From WTGU01 sp965242855 (GTDB lineage Bacteria > Pseudomonadota > Alphaproteobacteria > UBA828), in assembly GCA_965242855.1 (NCBI GenBank), contig OZ251509.1, positions 558,001 to 622,000 of the forward strand: a stretch of 64,000 nt of DNA. Direction: 5' to 3'. Position numbers and translations under genes: made by a program. Within the stretch, counting starts at the first letter, position 1, and every line of letters begins with the position of its first letter. Below are positions 9,533-17,718 of the stretch, in pieces. The notes beneath the pieces were generated by a model. The model worked only from the letters and a program-made list of their open reading frames with translations. It searched no databases and was not told where the DNA came from.

Positions 9533-9967
9533 CTACCGGCCGAGGGGCACCGCGGCCATGCCCTCGATCTCGATCAGCATCTTCGGATGGGCGAGCTCGG
9601 TCACGCCGACCAGGGTGCGCGGCGGCGGGTTCGCCGGGTCGAAATGGCGCGCCGAGATCTCGTTCAGCACGTCCTGGCCCGACATGTCGGTCAGGTAGAT
9701 GTTGAGCTTGACGATCGCCGGGAAGTCGGCGTCCGCCGCCCGCAGGATGGTGGCGATATTGGCGAAGGTCTTCTCCGTCTGCTCGCGGATGCCGCCGGCC
9801 AGCCATTCCGCCTCGGCCACCGGATCGTGCGGGTGCCTGTGGTAGATCGGGATCGGCCCGCAGCCGGAGAACAGCAGCAGCCTGGCGTTTTCCACCGCGA
9901 AGGCGGCGCTGAACGGGCTCCTGTATTCCGCTTCGAGCGGGATGTGGTGAACGGGCGTGATCTTCAT
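9533..9967 (-). CDS. RidA/YjgF-like family protein
   Basis: 144 aa. The segments LLFSGCGPIP, EQTEKTFANIATIL, VKLNIYLTDM and TLVGVTELAHPKMLIEIEGMA match the RidA/YER057c/UK114 fold, which forms trimers that hydrolyse reactive imines or enamines. The usual Arg of the C-terminal IEI-x-A motif is shifted or absent here, so it may be a non-archetypal subgroup member with a catabolic role. It is downstream-facing with the Gfo/Idh and amidase genes and probably belongs to the same unit. Confidence 0.8.
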   Translation of the reverse strand: MKITPVHHIPLEAEYRSPFSAAFAVENARLLLFSGCGPIPIYHRHPHDPVAEAEWLAGGIREQTEKTFANIATILRAADADFPAIVKLNIYLTDMSGQDVLNEISARHFDPANPPPRTLVGVTELAHPKMLIEIEGMAAVPLGR

Positions 9968-10045
9968 GGCGGGGCCTCGTCGTCGATGCGCCGGCCCCAT
10001 GCTAGACCATCGCTCGCGGCGCCGGAACGGCGCCCGGAGTGAGGC

Positions 10046-13000
10046 ATGGAGACCCGCGAACTCTTCTGGGAGATCACGCCCCTCGGCTACGCGCTCTTCT
10101 ACGCCGTGGCCAGCGGCGCCATGGCGGCCTGCGCGGCCGGCGTCGCCTGGAGCGTCTTCCGTTACACGCGGGGGCGGAAGAGCCCGGCGCCGGTCCATCC
10201 GTGGCGCGGCTTCCGGCGGATGCTCGCCGACGTCTTTTCCCAACGGACCGTCCGCCGGCGCGACCGGGCGGCCGGGCATGCGCATACGCCGATCCTCTAC
10301 GGCTTCCTCCTGCTGCTCGCCGCGACCAGCATCATCACGGTCGAGTACGACATCTCGGAGCCGCTGTTCGGCTTCACCTTCTGGCACGGGACGTTCTATC
10401 TCGCCTTCAGCCTGATCGCCGATCTGGCCGGCCTCGGCCTGATCGCGGGCACGGGCTACATGATGTGGCGCCGCTGGCGGACGCGCCCGGCGAAGCTGGC
10501 CTACCGGCGGGACTACCGCGGCGAAACCGCGCTGCGGCCCGCCGCCCGCGCCTGGCGGGTCGAGGACGCGCTGTTCCTGTGGGCGCTGCTCCTGATCGGG
10601 TTGACCGGCTTCCTTCAGGAGGGCGTCCGCCTCGCCCAGGACCGGCCGCCCTGGGGGCCGTGGTCGCCGGTCGGCTGGGCGCTCGCCCAGGCCATGACGG
10701 GCCTCGGGATGGACGAGGCGCTGGCGGCGTCCATCCGGCGCGCCAATTGGTGGGTCCACGGGGTCGCCGCCCTGCTCTTCATCGCCGCGATTCCCTGGAG
10801 CAAGGCCCGGCACCTGCTCGCCGTCCTGGGTTCCCTTTCGGTCCGTGACGACGCGGCCCTGCGCCGCCTCCCCCCGGCGCGCCCGGGCGCCGACGGCGCC
10901 GGCGCGATCGGCATCGGCCGGGTCGCCGAGTTCTCGTGGAAGGACCTGCTCAATTTCGACGCCTGCACCAAGTGCGGCCGCTGCCACGAGGCGTGCCCGG
11001 CGACCGCCGCCGGCGCGCCGCTCAGCCCGCGCGACCTGATCCTCGACCTGCGCGACCGCGCCGCGCGGCCGGGCGCGGACGGCGGCGCCCTGGTCGGCAC
11101 GGCGCTCGAGGCCGAGACGCTCTGGTCCTGCCGTTCCTGCGGCGCCTGCATGGAGATCTGCCCTGTCGGGATCGAGCACCCGCCGATGATCGTGCAGATG
11201 CGCCGACGCTTGGTCGAGGACGGCGCCATGGAGCGGCAGTTGCGCGACACCCTGGACGCCATCGCCAACCGCGGCAACAGCTTCGGCGAGAGCCCGAAGG
11301 CCCGCGCCGGCTGGACGGCGGCGCTCGAATTCCCCGTCAAGGACATTCGCGCGGAGCCCGCCGAGCATCTCTGGTTCGTCGGCGACTACGCCTCCTACGA
11401 CCCGCGCAACCAGGCGGTCTCGCGGACGGTCGCGCGGCTGTTCCGCGCCGGCGGAGTCGATTTCGGCCTGCTCCGCGAGAGCGAGCGGACCGCCGGCAAC
11501 GACGTGCGCCGGGTGGGCGAGGAGGGGCTGTTCGAGACCTTGGCCGAGCACAATCTGGCGGCGATGGCGGCGGCGCGGCGGTTCTCGAAGATCGTGACCA
11601 CGGACCCGCACAGCTACAACACGATCCGCAACGAGTATCCCGATTACGGCACGGTGCCGCCGATCCGCCACTACACGAGCGTGCTCGCCGCGCTCCTGGA
11701 AAGCGGTCGCCTCGCCGTGGCCAAGCCCCTCGGCAAGCGGGTGACGCTCCACGACCCGTGCCATCTGGGCCGGCTCAACGGCCATTACGACGAGCCGCGC
11801 CGGGTGCTCGAATTGATCGGCTGCGCGCTGGTCGAGATGCCGCGCTGCCGCGACAATTCGTTCTGCTGCGGCGCCGGCGGCGGGCGCATCTGGATGGCCG
11901 ACCCGCCCGGCAAGGAGAAGCCCGCCGAGAACCGGATGCACGAAGCGGCGGCCCTGGGTAGGCTCGACGCCTTCGTCGTCTGCTGCCCCAAGGACATGAC
12001 CATGTTCGAAGACGCCCGCAAGACGAGCGGCCACGAGGGCGATTTCGTCGTCCAGGACTTGGCGGAGCTGGTGGCCGAGGCGGTCGACCTGGAGAACCTC
12101 GACCTTCGGGCGCTTCCGGCGCTCGTCGACCGCATCGCCGACGCCGCCGCGGCCCGCATCGCCGACGCCGCGGCCGACCGGCTCGCCGACGCCGTGGCCG
12201 AACGGGTGCTGGGCGCGCTCGCCGAGCGGATGCCGGCGGCGCCCGTGCCGCCGCCCGCCGCCCCGGTCGTCCCGGCCGCCGGCGGCGGGGACGCGGCGCC
12301 GCTCCCCTGGCGCGCGACGCCGGTCACGCCGGCGGAATTGCCGCCCCATGAAGTGCCGCCGAAGGAGGGGCCGCGTCTGCTCGTCGCGGTGAAGCGGGTG
12401 GGCGCGTTGAGCGCCGACTTCGCCATCGACGCGGGCGCGCGCGCCATCGCCGACGCGCATTTCGAACATGAGCTGAACGAATGGGACGACGCCGCGCTGG
12501 AGGCGGCGCTGCTGCTGACCGAGCGTCTCGGCGCGGGCGAGGTGGTGGCGGTCACGATCGGCCCCGAGGGCGCCGACGACGTCCTGCGCCGCGCCCTCGC
12601 CAAGGGCGCCCAGCGCGCGGTGCGGGTCTGGGACGAATCCTTGCGCGACGCCGATCCCATGACCGTCGCCCGCGCGCTCGCCGGCATCGCCGTGCGAGAG
12701 GAGCCGGACGTCATCCTGGCCGGCGCGCAATCCGCCGATCTCGCGCAGGGCGCCACGGGTTCGGCGCTGGCGCGCATCCTCGGCCTGCCCCATGCCGCGG
12801 TCGTCCTCGACGTCGACTGGGACGGCGGCGCGGCGATGACCGTGACCCGCGAGATCGAGGGCGGGACGCGGCAGCGTCTCGCGCTTCCGGCGCCGGCGCT
12901 TCTGACGATCCAGACCGGCGGCAACACGCCGCGCTACGCGACGATGCGCATGATCAAGCAGGCGCGGAAGAAGCCGATTGCCGCGGTCGATGGCGCCGCC

Positions 13001-13147
13001 GTGGGCCTCGACCAGGCGGGGGCGGTGGTGCGCCGCGTTTACGAGCCGCCCAAGGCCGGACGCGCGGCGATGATCGAGGGCGACGCGGCGGCGGTCGCCA
13101 AGGCCATCGCCGGCATCGTCCGGGAAAAGCGGGGAGAGGGCCGATGA
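10046..13147 (+). CDS. Fused membrane Fe-S oxidoreductase (HdrD/DgcB-like) and ETF beta subunit
   Basis: 1033 aa joining two proteins that are usually separate. Residues about 1-270 hold five to six hydrophobic helices of a NarI-like membrane domain. Next come two 4Fe-4S motifs (CTKCGRCHEACP and CRSCGACMEICPVG) and then cysteine-rich CCG segments (HDPCHLGR, FCCGAGGG, VCCPKDM), as in heterodisulfide-reductase-like proteins including DgcB. A hinge of IADAAAARIADAAADRLADAV-type repeats and a Pro/Ala linker follow. The C-terminal about 260 residues are an ETF beta subunit (LLVAVKRVG, ELNEWDDAALEAAL, GAQSADL, TGGNTPRYATM). The etfA start overlaps its stop (ATGA). Likely role: passing electrons from ETF-linked dehydrogenases into the membrane quinone pool. 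The reading frame is continuous across the linker. Confidence 0.85.
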   Translation: METRELFWEITPLGYALFYAVASGAMAACAAGVAWSVFRYTRGRKSPAPVHPWRGFRRMLADVFSQRTVRRRDRAAGHAHTPILYGFLLLLAATSIITVEYDISEPLFGFTFWHGTFYLAFSLIADLAGLGLIAGTGYMMWRRWRTRPAKLAYRRDYRGETALRPAARAWRVEDALFLWALLLIGLTGFLQEGVRLAQDRPPWGPWSPVGWALAQAMTGLGMDEALAASIRRANWWVHGVAALLFIAAIPWSKARHLLAVLGSLSVRDDAALRRLPPARPGADGAGAIGIGRVAEFSWKDLLNFDACTKCGRCHEACPATAAGAPLSPRDLILDLRDRAARPGADGGALVGTALEAETLWSCRSCGACMEICPVGIEHPPMIVQMRRRLVEDGAMERQLRDTLDAIANRGNSFGESPKARAGWTAALEFPVKDIRAEPAEHLWFVGDYASYDPRNQAVSRTVARLFRAGGVDFGLLRESERTAGNDVRRVGEEGLFETLAEHNLAAMAAARRFSKIVTTDPHSYNTIRNEYPDYGTVPPIRHYTSVLAALLESGRLAVAKPLGKRVTLHDPCHLGRLNGHYDEPRRVLELIGCALVEMPRCRDNSFCCGAGGGRIWMADPPGKEKPAENRMHEAAALGRLDAFVVCCPKDMTMFEDARKTSGHEGDFVVQDLAELVAEAVDLENLDLRALPALVDRIADAAAARIADAAADRLADAVAERVLGALAERMPAAPVPPPAAPVVPAAGGGDAAPLPWRATPVTPAELPPHEVPPKEGPRLLVAVKRVGALSADFAIDAGARAIADAHFEHELNEWDDAALEAALLLTERLGAGEVVAVTIGPEGADDVLRRALAKGAQRAVRVWDESLRDADPMTVARALAGIAVREEPDVILAGAQSADLAQGATGSALARILGLPHAAVVLDVDWDGGAAMTVTREIEGGTRQRLALPAPALLTIQTGGNTPRYATMRMIKQARKKPIAAVDGAAVGLDQAGAVVRRVYEPPKAGRAAMIEGDAAAVAKAIAGIVREKRGEGR

Positions 13148-14112
13148 GCGGCGGCCTCCTCGTCGTCGCCGAGCATTGCGACGGGGCGCTCGCCGCCGTC
13201 ACGCTGGAGGCGGTCGGCGCGGCGGCGGCGCTCAAGGATCATGTCGGCGGCCCGCTCGCCGTCCTCGTCGTCGGGCGCGAGACGGGCGCGCTCGCCGCCG
13301 CCGCCGACGTGGCGGGGGTGGACGAGATTCTCACGGTCGAGCGACCCGATTCGCATTTCGACGCGGCGCTTTACGAGGCGGTCGTCTGCGCCGCGGCCGA
13401 GGCGCGCGAGGCGCGGCTGGTGCTGATGGGCCACACGGCCGCCGGCATGGCCTGCGGCCCGGCCGTCGCCGCCCGGCTCGGCGCCGGCTTCGCTTCGGAC
13501 GTCTTCGGGCTGGCGGTCGAAGAGGGCGCGCTCGTCGCCAGCCGGAGCGGCTACGGGGGCAAGGTGACCGTCGACCTGAGCTTCCCCGGCAAGCCCGTGG
13601 TCGTGCTGACCCTGCGCGGGGCGACCTTCGCCGCGCCGGACGGGCAGGGCGCGGCGCGGGTGGCGCCCTTCGCGGTCGACCTTGCCGCGGTGCCCGGCGC
13701 CGCCCGGCATCGGGACTACCTGCCGGCGCCCCCCGCCGACGTCGACATCGCGAAGGCGGAGTTCATCCTCTCGGTCGGGCGTGCGGTCGGGGAGGGCGAG
13801 AACCTGCCGCGCTTCGCGCGCCTGGCCGAGCGTCTCGGCGCCACGCTCGGCTGCTCCCGCCCGGTCGCGGATTCGGGCTGGTTGCCGAAAGCCCACCAGG
13901 TGGGCCAGTCCGGCACCGTCGCCGCCAGCTGCAAGCTCTACATCGCGCTCGGGATTTCCGGCGCCGTCCAGCATCTGGCCGGGATGAAGCACGTCGATAC
14001 GATCGTCGCGGTGAACACCGACCGCGAGGCGCCGATCTTCGGTGTCGCCCACCACGGCGCCTGCGTCGACATCTTCGCCCTCGCCGACGCCCTGGAGCGG
14101 GAGTTCGAGTGA
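13144..14112 (+). CDS. etfA: Electron transfer flavoprotein alpha subunit
   Basis: 322 aa FAD-binding ETF subunit. The C-terminal signature is clear: SVGRAVGEGENLP, then GWLPKAHQVGQSG, and LYIALGISGAVQHLAGM, which bind FAD. The N-terminal domain pairs with ETF beta, which here is the C-terminal part of the upstream fusion protein; ATG 13144 overlaps that gene's TGA. Both would form a flavin/AMP heterodimer shuttling electrons from a dehydrogenase such as a dimethylglycine- or sarcosine-type enzyme. No such dehydrogenase lies in this stretch. Confidence 0.93.
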   Translation: MSGGLLVVAEHCDGALAAVTLEAVGAAAALKDHVGGPLAVLVVGRETGALAAAADVAGVDEILTVERPDSHFDAALYEAVVCAAAEAREARLVLMGHTAAGMACGPAVAARLGAGFASDVFGLAVEEGALVASRSGYGGKVTVDLSFPGKPVVVLTLRGATFAAPDGQGAARVAPFAVDLAAVPGAARHRDYLPAPPADVDIAKAEFILSVGRAVGEGENLPRFARLAERLGATLGCSRPVADSGWLPKAHQVGQSGTVAASCKLYIALGISGAVQHLAGMKHVDTIVAVNTDREAPIFGVAHHGACVDIFALADALEREFE

Positions 14113-14137
14113 GGGCGCGGAGAGGAGGAGACCCGTC

Positions 14138-14614
14138 ATGGACCCGGAAACGGATCGCTTCATGCGGCGCGCGGTCGCGCTCTCCGACCGCTGCATGCGC
14201 GGCAGGCTGGGCGGCCCCTTCGGCGCGGTGATCGCGAAGGACGGCGCGATCGTCGCCGAGGGCTGCAACCAGGTCACGTCGCGCAACGACCCCAGCGCCC
14301 ATGCCGAAATCGTGGCGATCCGCGCCGCCTGCCGGAGGCTTGGGACCTTCAGCCTCGCGGGCTGTGCGATCTATTCCAGCGCGGAGCCCTGCCCGATGTG
14401 TCTGGGCGCCATCTACTGGGCGCGCCTCGACCGCCTCGTTTATGCGAACACCCGTGCCGATGCCGCCGCCATCGGCTTCGACGACGACTTCCTTTACGAG
14501 GAACTCGCGAAACCCGTCGCGGCGCGCGCGCTGCCGACCGTCCACGCGCCCAGAGAGGACGCCCTCGCCGTGTTCCGCGCCTGGCCCGGCCTCGAAGGCC
14601 GGGTCCCCTACTGA
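14138..14614 (+). CDS. Nucleoside/guanine deaminase family protein
   Basis: 158 aa zinc deaminase of the cytidine-deaminase fold. The metal and proton-shuttle motif is HAEIVAI, and the second zinc motif is EPCPMCLGAIYWA. The length, GGPFGAVI, and the C-terminal region after YEELAKP match bacterial guanine deaminase (GuaD-like) rather than TadA. A GGAGGAG ribosome-binding site precedes ATG 14138. It follows etfA by 25 nt and could be co-transcribed. It probably converts guanine to xanthine in purine salvage or breakdown. Confidence 0.85.
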   Translation: MDPETDRFMRRAVALSDRCMRGRLGGPFGAVIAKDGAIVAEGCNQVTSRNDPSAHAEIVAIRAACRRLGTFSLAGCAIYSSAEPCPMCLGAIYWARLDRLVYANTRADAAAIGFDDDFLYEELAKPVAARALPTVHAPREDALAVFRAWPGLEGRVPY

Positions 14615-14640
14615 CCGGCGCGCGCGGAGGCCAACGTTCG

Positions 14641-14781
14641 ATGACGCCGGATGCGTTCGTCGCGAAGTGGCGGGCGTCGGCGCTGAAGGAGCGTTTGGCG
14701 GCGCAGGAGCACTTCATTGATCTGTGCCGGCTTCCGGCTCCTCGATCGCCGCGAGGGTTTCGACGCAGCGCCCATGGCTGA
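14641..14781 (+). pseudogene. 5' fragment of an MmeI-like class I SAM-dependent DNA methyltransferase gene
   Basis: After a GCGGAGG ribosome-binding site, ATG 14641 opens a frame MTPDAFVAKW RASALKERLA followed by AQEHFIDLCRL. This matches the N-terminus of large DNA methyltransferases of type IIL/MmeI-like restriction systems, which normally exceed 900 residues. Similarity stops at about residue 31 (position 14733). The remaining codons run into sequence antisense to a PIN-domain fragment and end at 14781. The rest of the gene is absent, so this is a deletion remnant. Identification rests on remembered family N-termini. Confidence 0.55.
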
Positions 14782-14833
14782 CGTCGGCGGGATCGAACAA
14801 CGCGACCAGCGGGCCGGTATCGACCAGGGTCAC
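14714..14833 (-). pseudogene. 5' fragment of a PIN-domain (VapC-like) toxin gene
   Basis: From GTG 14833 the minus strand reads VTLVDTGPLVALFDPADVSH then GRCVETLAAIEEP, a typical start of a PIN-domain ribonuclease with its first acidic residue (D5). After about 35 residues the frame runs into the antisense of the DNA-methyltransferase fragment and stops at 14714. The other acidic active-site residues are missing, so it cannot be active. Both fragments are truncated at their 3' ends at the same junction near 14730. Confidence 0.5.
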
Positions 14834-14879
14834 CGTCCGTTTTTCGCCCGCACCGGGGCGCGTCCATCGAAAAATCGGT

Positions 14880-15701
14880 TCAGGCGTCTATGCGGTCGAG
14901 CGCCCTGCCCTCGGCGTCGAAGCAGGCGGCGGAGAGGGTGCCGCCGAAGCCGGCGCCGCCGTCGAGCGTCGCGACGTAGGCGTCGAGGCAGACGCCGCGC
15001 CGGGCGGGATCGAACCCCCGGACGATCTTCTTGAAGTCGCCATAGGGCGGGGTCAGCTGCGCGAGCGCCTCGCCGCCCCACCAGAAGGCGTCGTTCTGGG
15101 CGTCGACGGGCCGCGTGGCATCGACGTTGGCGTTGACGAAGAGGAGCCCGCGATCCGCCGTGAAGGCGGCGCGCCGGAGGCTCCCGAGCAGCGCGCGGTG
15201 CCCCGGATGCCGCTCCATGCTGGCGCGAACGTCGTTCGTCCAGCGGGCGATTTCCCGCGCGCCGGCGCGGACCTTGTGGCCCGCGGCGGTGGCCTCCCAA
15301 CCGTAGGCCTCCAAGGTCTGCCGGACGCCGCGGTCGAGAATCCAGCGAAAGACCGCCTCCGGTTCGATCGCCAGATGGAGCTGGAGAAGCTTTTGCCACA
15401 TCTCCTCCTGGCTGCCCCGGAGGTGGACGACATCGCAAACGCCCATGCGGGGGACCGCCAGCAGGGAGCCGCGGAAGGCCACCATCTCGTCGACGGCGTC
15501 GGCGACTCCGGCCCCCCACCCCAGATAGTTGCCGAGATAGACGATCCGGTCACCGGGTCGGAACCGTTCCGCCAGCGCGGCGTGCAGGCGCCGGAGCCTC
15601 TCCGCTTCGCCGTGAATGCTGCCCACCGCCCAGATTCGCGAACCGCCGCGAATCGTCGCGAAGCGTTCGTCGGCGGTGTTCCTCACCCGGGTCGCCGGCA
15701 C
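14880..15701 (-). CDS. Metallophosphoesterase-fold protein with degenerate active site
   Basis: 273 aa. The overall layout follows the PPP/calcineurin-like serine/threonine phosphatase family, but metal ligands are substituted: GDIHG is GSIHG, GDYVDRG is GNYLGWG, the GNHE motif is GSQEE, and the usual HAG motif is VNANVD. The C-terminal part (ATLDGGAGFGGTLSAACFD) still matches the family. It may therefore be a catalytically dead or scaffold relative. It lies 6 nt downstream of carD on the same strand, so the two are probably co-transcribed. Confidence 0.75.
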   Translation of the reverse strand: MPATRVRNTADERFATIRGGSRIWAVGSIHGEAERLRRLHAALAERFRPGDRIVYLGNYLGWGAGVADAVDEMVAFRGSLLAVPRMGVCDVVHLRGSQEEMWQKLLQLHLAIEPEAVFRWILDRGVRQTLEAYGWEATAAGHKVRAGAREIARWTNDVRASMERHPGHRALLGSLRRAAFTADRGLLFVNANVDATRPVDAQNDAFWWGGEALAQLTPPYGDFKKIVRGFDPARRGVCLDAYVATLDGGAGFGGTLSAACFDAEGRALDRIDA

Positions 15702-15707
15702 CGGGCC

Positions 15708-16451
15708 CTACGTCGCGCGCAGGACGTCTTCGAGCTTGTTCGCGGCCTGCTCCGTGTCGGTTTTCTCCACGGCGGCGAATTCGCGCGCCAGACGGTCGAG
15801 CGCCGCCTCGTACATCTGGCGCTCGCTGTAGGATTGGTCGGGCTGGCCGGCGTTTCGGTGCAGGTCGCGAAGGACCTCCGCGATCGCCACCGGATCGCCG
15901 GAGTTCAGCTTGGCTTCGTACTCCTGGGCGCGCCGGCTCCACATGACCCGGCGCAGGCGCGCCCGCCCGCGCAAGGTCGAGAGGACCGTGTCCATGGTCT
16001 CCCGGGAGCTCAACCGGCGCATCCCCGCGGACTCGACCTTGTCGGTCGGCACCATGAGGGTCATCTTGTCCTTCTCGAACGCCACGACGAACATCTGGAT
16101 CGTCTGGTCGGCGATGGCCTGTTCGTCGATGGCGGTGATCCGGCCGACCCCGTGCGCGGGATAGACCACGTGATCGCCGACGGCGAAGCCGTTGACCTTC
16201 CGCGGCGCCTTCTTCTTCCGCTTCGGCGCCGCGGCGGCCTTCGCGGGGCGTTTCGCCTTCGCCGCGGCGGCCCCGGGGCGGCGCTCCGCCCTGGCCTTCC
16301 CGCCGGCGTCCGCCCGCCGCTCGCCGCCCTCCGGCTTCGCGGCCGCTTTCCGCGAACGCGCCGGGGCCTTGGCCCGCGCGCCCTTGGCGGCCTTCGCGGC
16401 GGGTTGCCGGGCGCCCGCCGCCTCGGATTTCGATTTCGTCCTGCCGCTCAT
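15708..16451 (-). CDS. carD: CarD/CdnL family transcription regulator with basic N-terminal tail
   Basis: 247 aa. The C-terminal about 160 residues are a standard CarD protein: VGDHVVYPAHGVGRI begins the RNA-polymerase-binding Tudor-like domain, followed by the helical DNA-contacting domain (LSTLRGRARLRRVMWSRRAQEYEAK). Such proteins bind RNA polymerase beta and stabilise the open complex, notably at rRNA promoters. The first about 85 residues are an unusual Lys/Ala/Arg/Pro-rich tail resembling histone H1 or AlgP-type tails, which probably bind nucleic acid nonspecifically. Confidence 0.9.
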   Translation of the reverse strand: MSGRTKSKSEAAGARQPAAKAAKGARAKAPARSRKAAAKPEGGERRADAGGKARAERRPGAAAAKAKRPAKAAAAPKRKKKAPRKVNGFAVGDHVVYPAHGVGRITAIDEQAIADQTIQMFVVAFEKDKMTLMVPTDKVESAGMRRLSSRETMDTVLSTLRGRARLRRVMWSRRAQEYEAKLNSGDPVAIAEVLRDLHRNAGQPDQSYSERQMYEAALDRLAREFAAVEKTDTEQAANKLEDVLRAT

Positions 16452-16516
16452 GGTATCCGGGGTTCCCGTTCGCCGCGGGAGCGGTCGGCGCGCGTCACGG
16501 GCGCCGTCCTCCCGCC

Positions 16517-16861
16517 TTACGATCCCTCTCCGGGTTTGTCGGAGAAATAACTCTCGAACTTTCCCTTCTCGTCCTTGAAGTCGTCGGCGTCACCCGGGAC
16601 GTCGCCCTTGCGCGTGACGTTGGGCCATACTTCGGCGTATTTCCGATTGACATCGAGCCAGCGCTCCGCGTCGTCGTCGCCCCCGGTGTCCGGGATGATC
16701 GCCTCGACCGGGCATTCGGGCTCGCAGACGCCGCAATCGATACACTCGTCCGGATGGATCACCAGCATGTTCTCGCCTTCGTAGAAGCAATCCACCGGAC
16801 AGACCTCGATGCAGTCCTGATACTTGCATCGAATGCAGGCCTCGGTCACCAGATACGTCAT
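16517..16861 (-). CDS. fdxA: Seven-iron ferredoxin
   Basis: 114 aa, the standard size of proteobacterial FdxA. The first cluster region is CIRCKYQDCIEVCPVDC (C9, C17, C21, C25), where the spacing CX7C indicates a 3Fe-4S cluster. The second, CIDCGVCEPECPVEA, is a classical 4Fe-4S motif. The C-terminal WPNVTRKG segment is also family-typical. It lies between carD and a TerB-like gene, an arrangement common in alphaproteobacteria, and serves as a general low-potential electron carrier. Confidence 0.96.
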   Translation of the reverse strand: MTYLVTEACIRCKYQDCIEVCPVDCFYEGENMLVIHPDECIDCGVCEPECPVEAIIPDTGGDDDAERWLDVNRKYAEVWPNVTRKGDVPGDADDFKDEKGKFESYFSDKPGEGS

Positions 16862-16903
16862 CGATTCCGTGCTCCGCTCATGCGCGCGACTCTGGGCGCC
16901 TCG

Positions 16904-17359
16904 TCAGGCCGCCGCCCGCGCGAGGACGCGCTTGCGCGCATCGCCGCGTTCCCGGTCGCTGATGTGCAGCAACCCGCCGACGCGACGGATCAGGTTCGCC
17001 TCGTAAGCGTGCAGCCGGCCGTCTGCGTAAACCACCTCCCACATCATCTCCATCACCGCCAGCCTGTCCGCGTGGTCGTAGCGTTCGTTGACGGTGCGCG
17101 TGAAACGATGCAGATCGGTCGCCTCGTGGTGGGCCGCTTCGGCTTCGCCGATCAGGGTTTCGGCCTCCTCGTCGTTCAGCCCGAACCGCGCGCCGAGCGC
17201 TGCGCGGACGGCGGCGCGCTCATCTCCGTCGAAATGGCCGTCCATGCACGCGGCCTCCACCAGCAGCGCCGCCGCCGCGAGCCGCAGCGCTTCCGGACCG
17301 TGCTTCACGGCGTCGTTCTCGCCGCGCGCATTCAGGAGATTCTTGATGCGATCGATCAC
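16904..17359 (-). CDS. TerB family protein
   Basis: 151 aa, all-helical, acidic. The repeated segments LLVEAACMDGHFDGDERAAV and MMWEVVYADGRLHAYEANLI are the two paired helices of the TerB fold, with the conserved DG and the E/D residues that bind metal in tellurite-resistance TerB. No other ter gene is present, so a role in tellurite resistance is not implied; single-domain homologues are widespread and uncharacterised. Upstream of fdxA by 42 nt, same strand. Confidence 0.85.
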   Translation of the reverse strand: MIDRIKNLLNARGENDAVKHGPEALRLAAAALLVEAACMDGHFDGDERAAVRAALGARFGLNDEEAETLIGEAEAAHHEATDLHRFTRTVNERYDHADRLAVMEMMWEVVYADGRLHAYEANLIRRVGGLLHISDRERGDARKRVLARAAA

Positions 17360-17433
17360 GGTCGCTCCGTATCATATCGGCAACCGTGGACTCAAGAGGC
17401 TCGCGCTTCGCGCGCCTGCGGGCGGTATCGGCT

Positions 17434-17718
17434 TCAGTCGCCTTCGATCTCCTCGTAGAGCCACCGGGCATCGCGGGCCGGGCCGCGCCTGGGCGCCACC
17501 GCGCGAACGCGGACGACCCGCACCTTCACGCCCTGGACGAAGGTGAGGACGTCGCCCGGGCCGACGGGCCGATGCGCCTTGGTCACGCGCCGCCCGTTGA
17601 CGCGGACGCGCCCGGCTTCACAGACCCTCCGGGCCGCGCCCCTGGTCCTGAAGAAGCGCGCGTGCCAGAGCCACGTATCGAGCCGGCTCGCCGGCGGAGC
17701 GGTGTCCGCCGGTCTCAC
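17434..17718 (-). CDS. S4 RNA-binding domain protein (Hsp15-like)
   Basis: 94 aa. The S4 motif is plain: SRLDTWLWHARFFRTRGAA, then VNGRRVTKAHRPVGPGDVLT. Hsp15 proteins of this size bind free 50S subunits carrying nascent chains during heat stress. The GTG start at 17718 overlaps the stop of the upstream helicase gene (GTGA), so translation is coupled. The pairing of a Suv3-like helicase with an S4 protein is frequent in alphaproteobacteria and hints at a shared role in RNA handling. Confidence 0.88.
   Translation of the reverse strand: MRPADTAPPASRLDTWLWHARFFRTRGAARRVCEAGRVRVNGRRVTKAHRPVGPGDVLTFVQGVKVRVVRVRAVAPRRGPARDARWLYEEIEGD

Noticed and set aside
9533..12793. A 1086-codon minus-strand frame
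   Set aside because: It is the antisense shadow of the Fe-S/ETF fusion gene joined to the real RidA-like gene at its end. Only 9533-9967 is supported.
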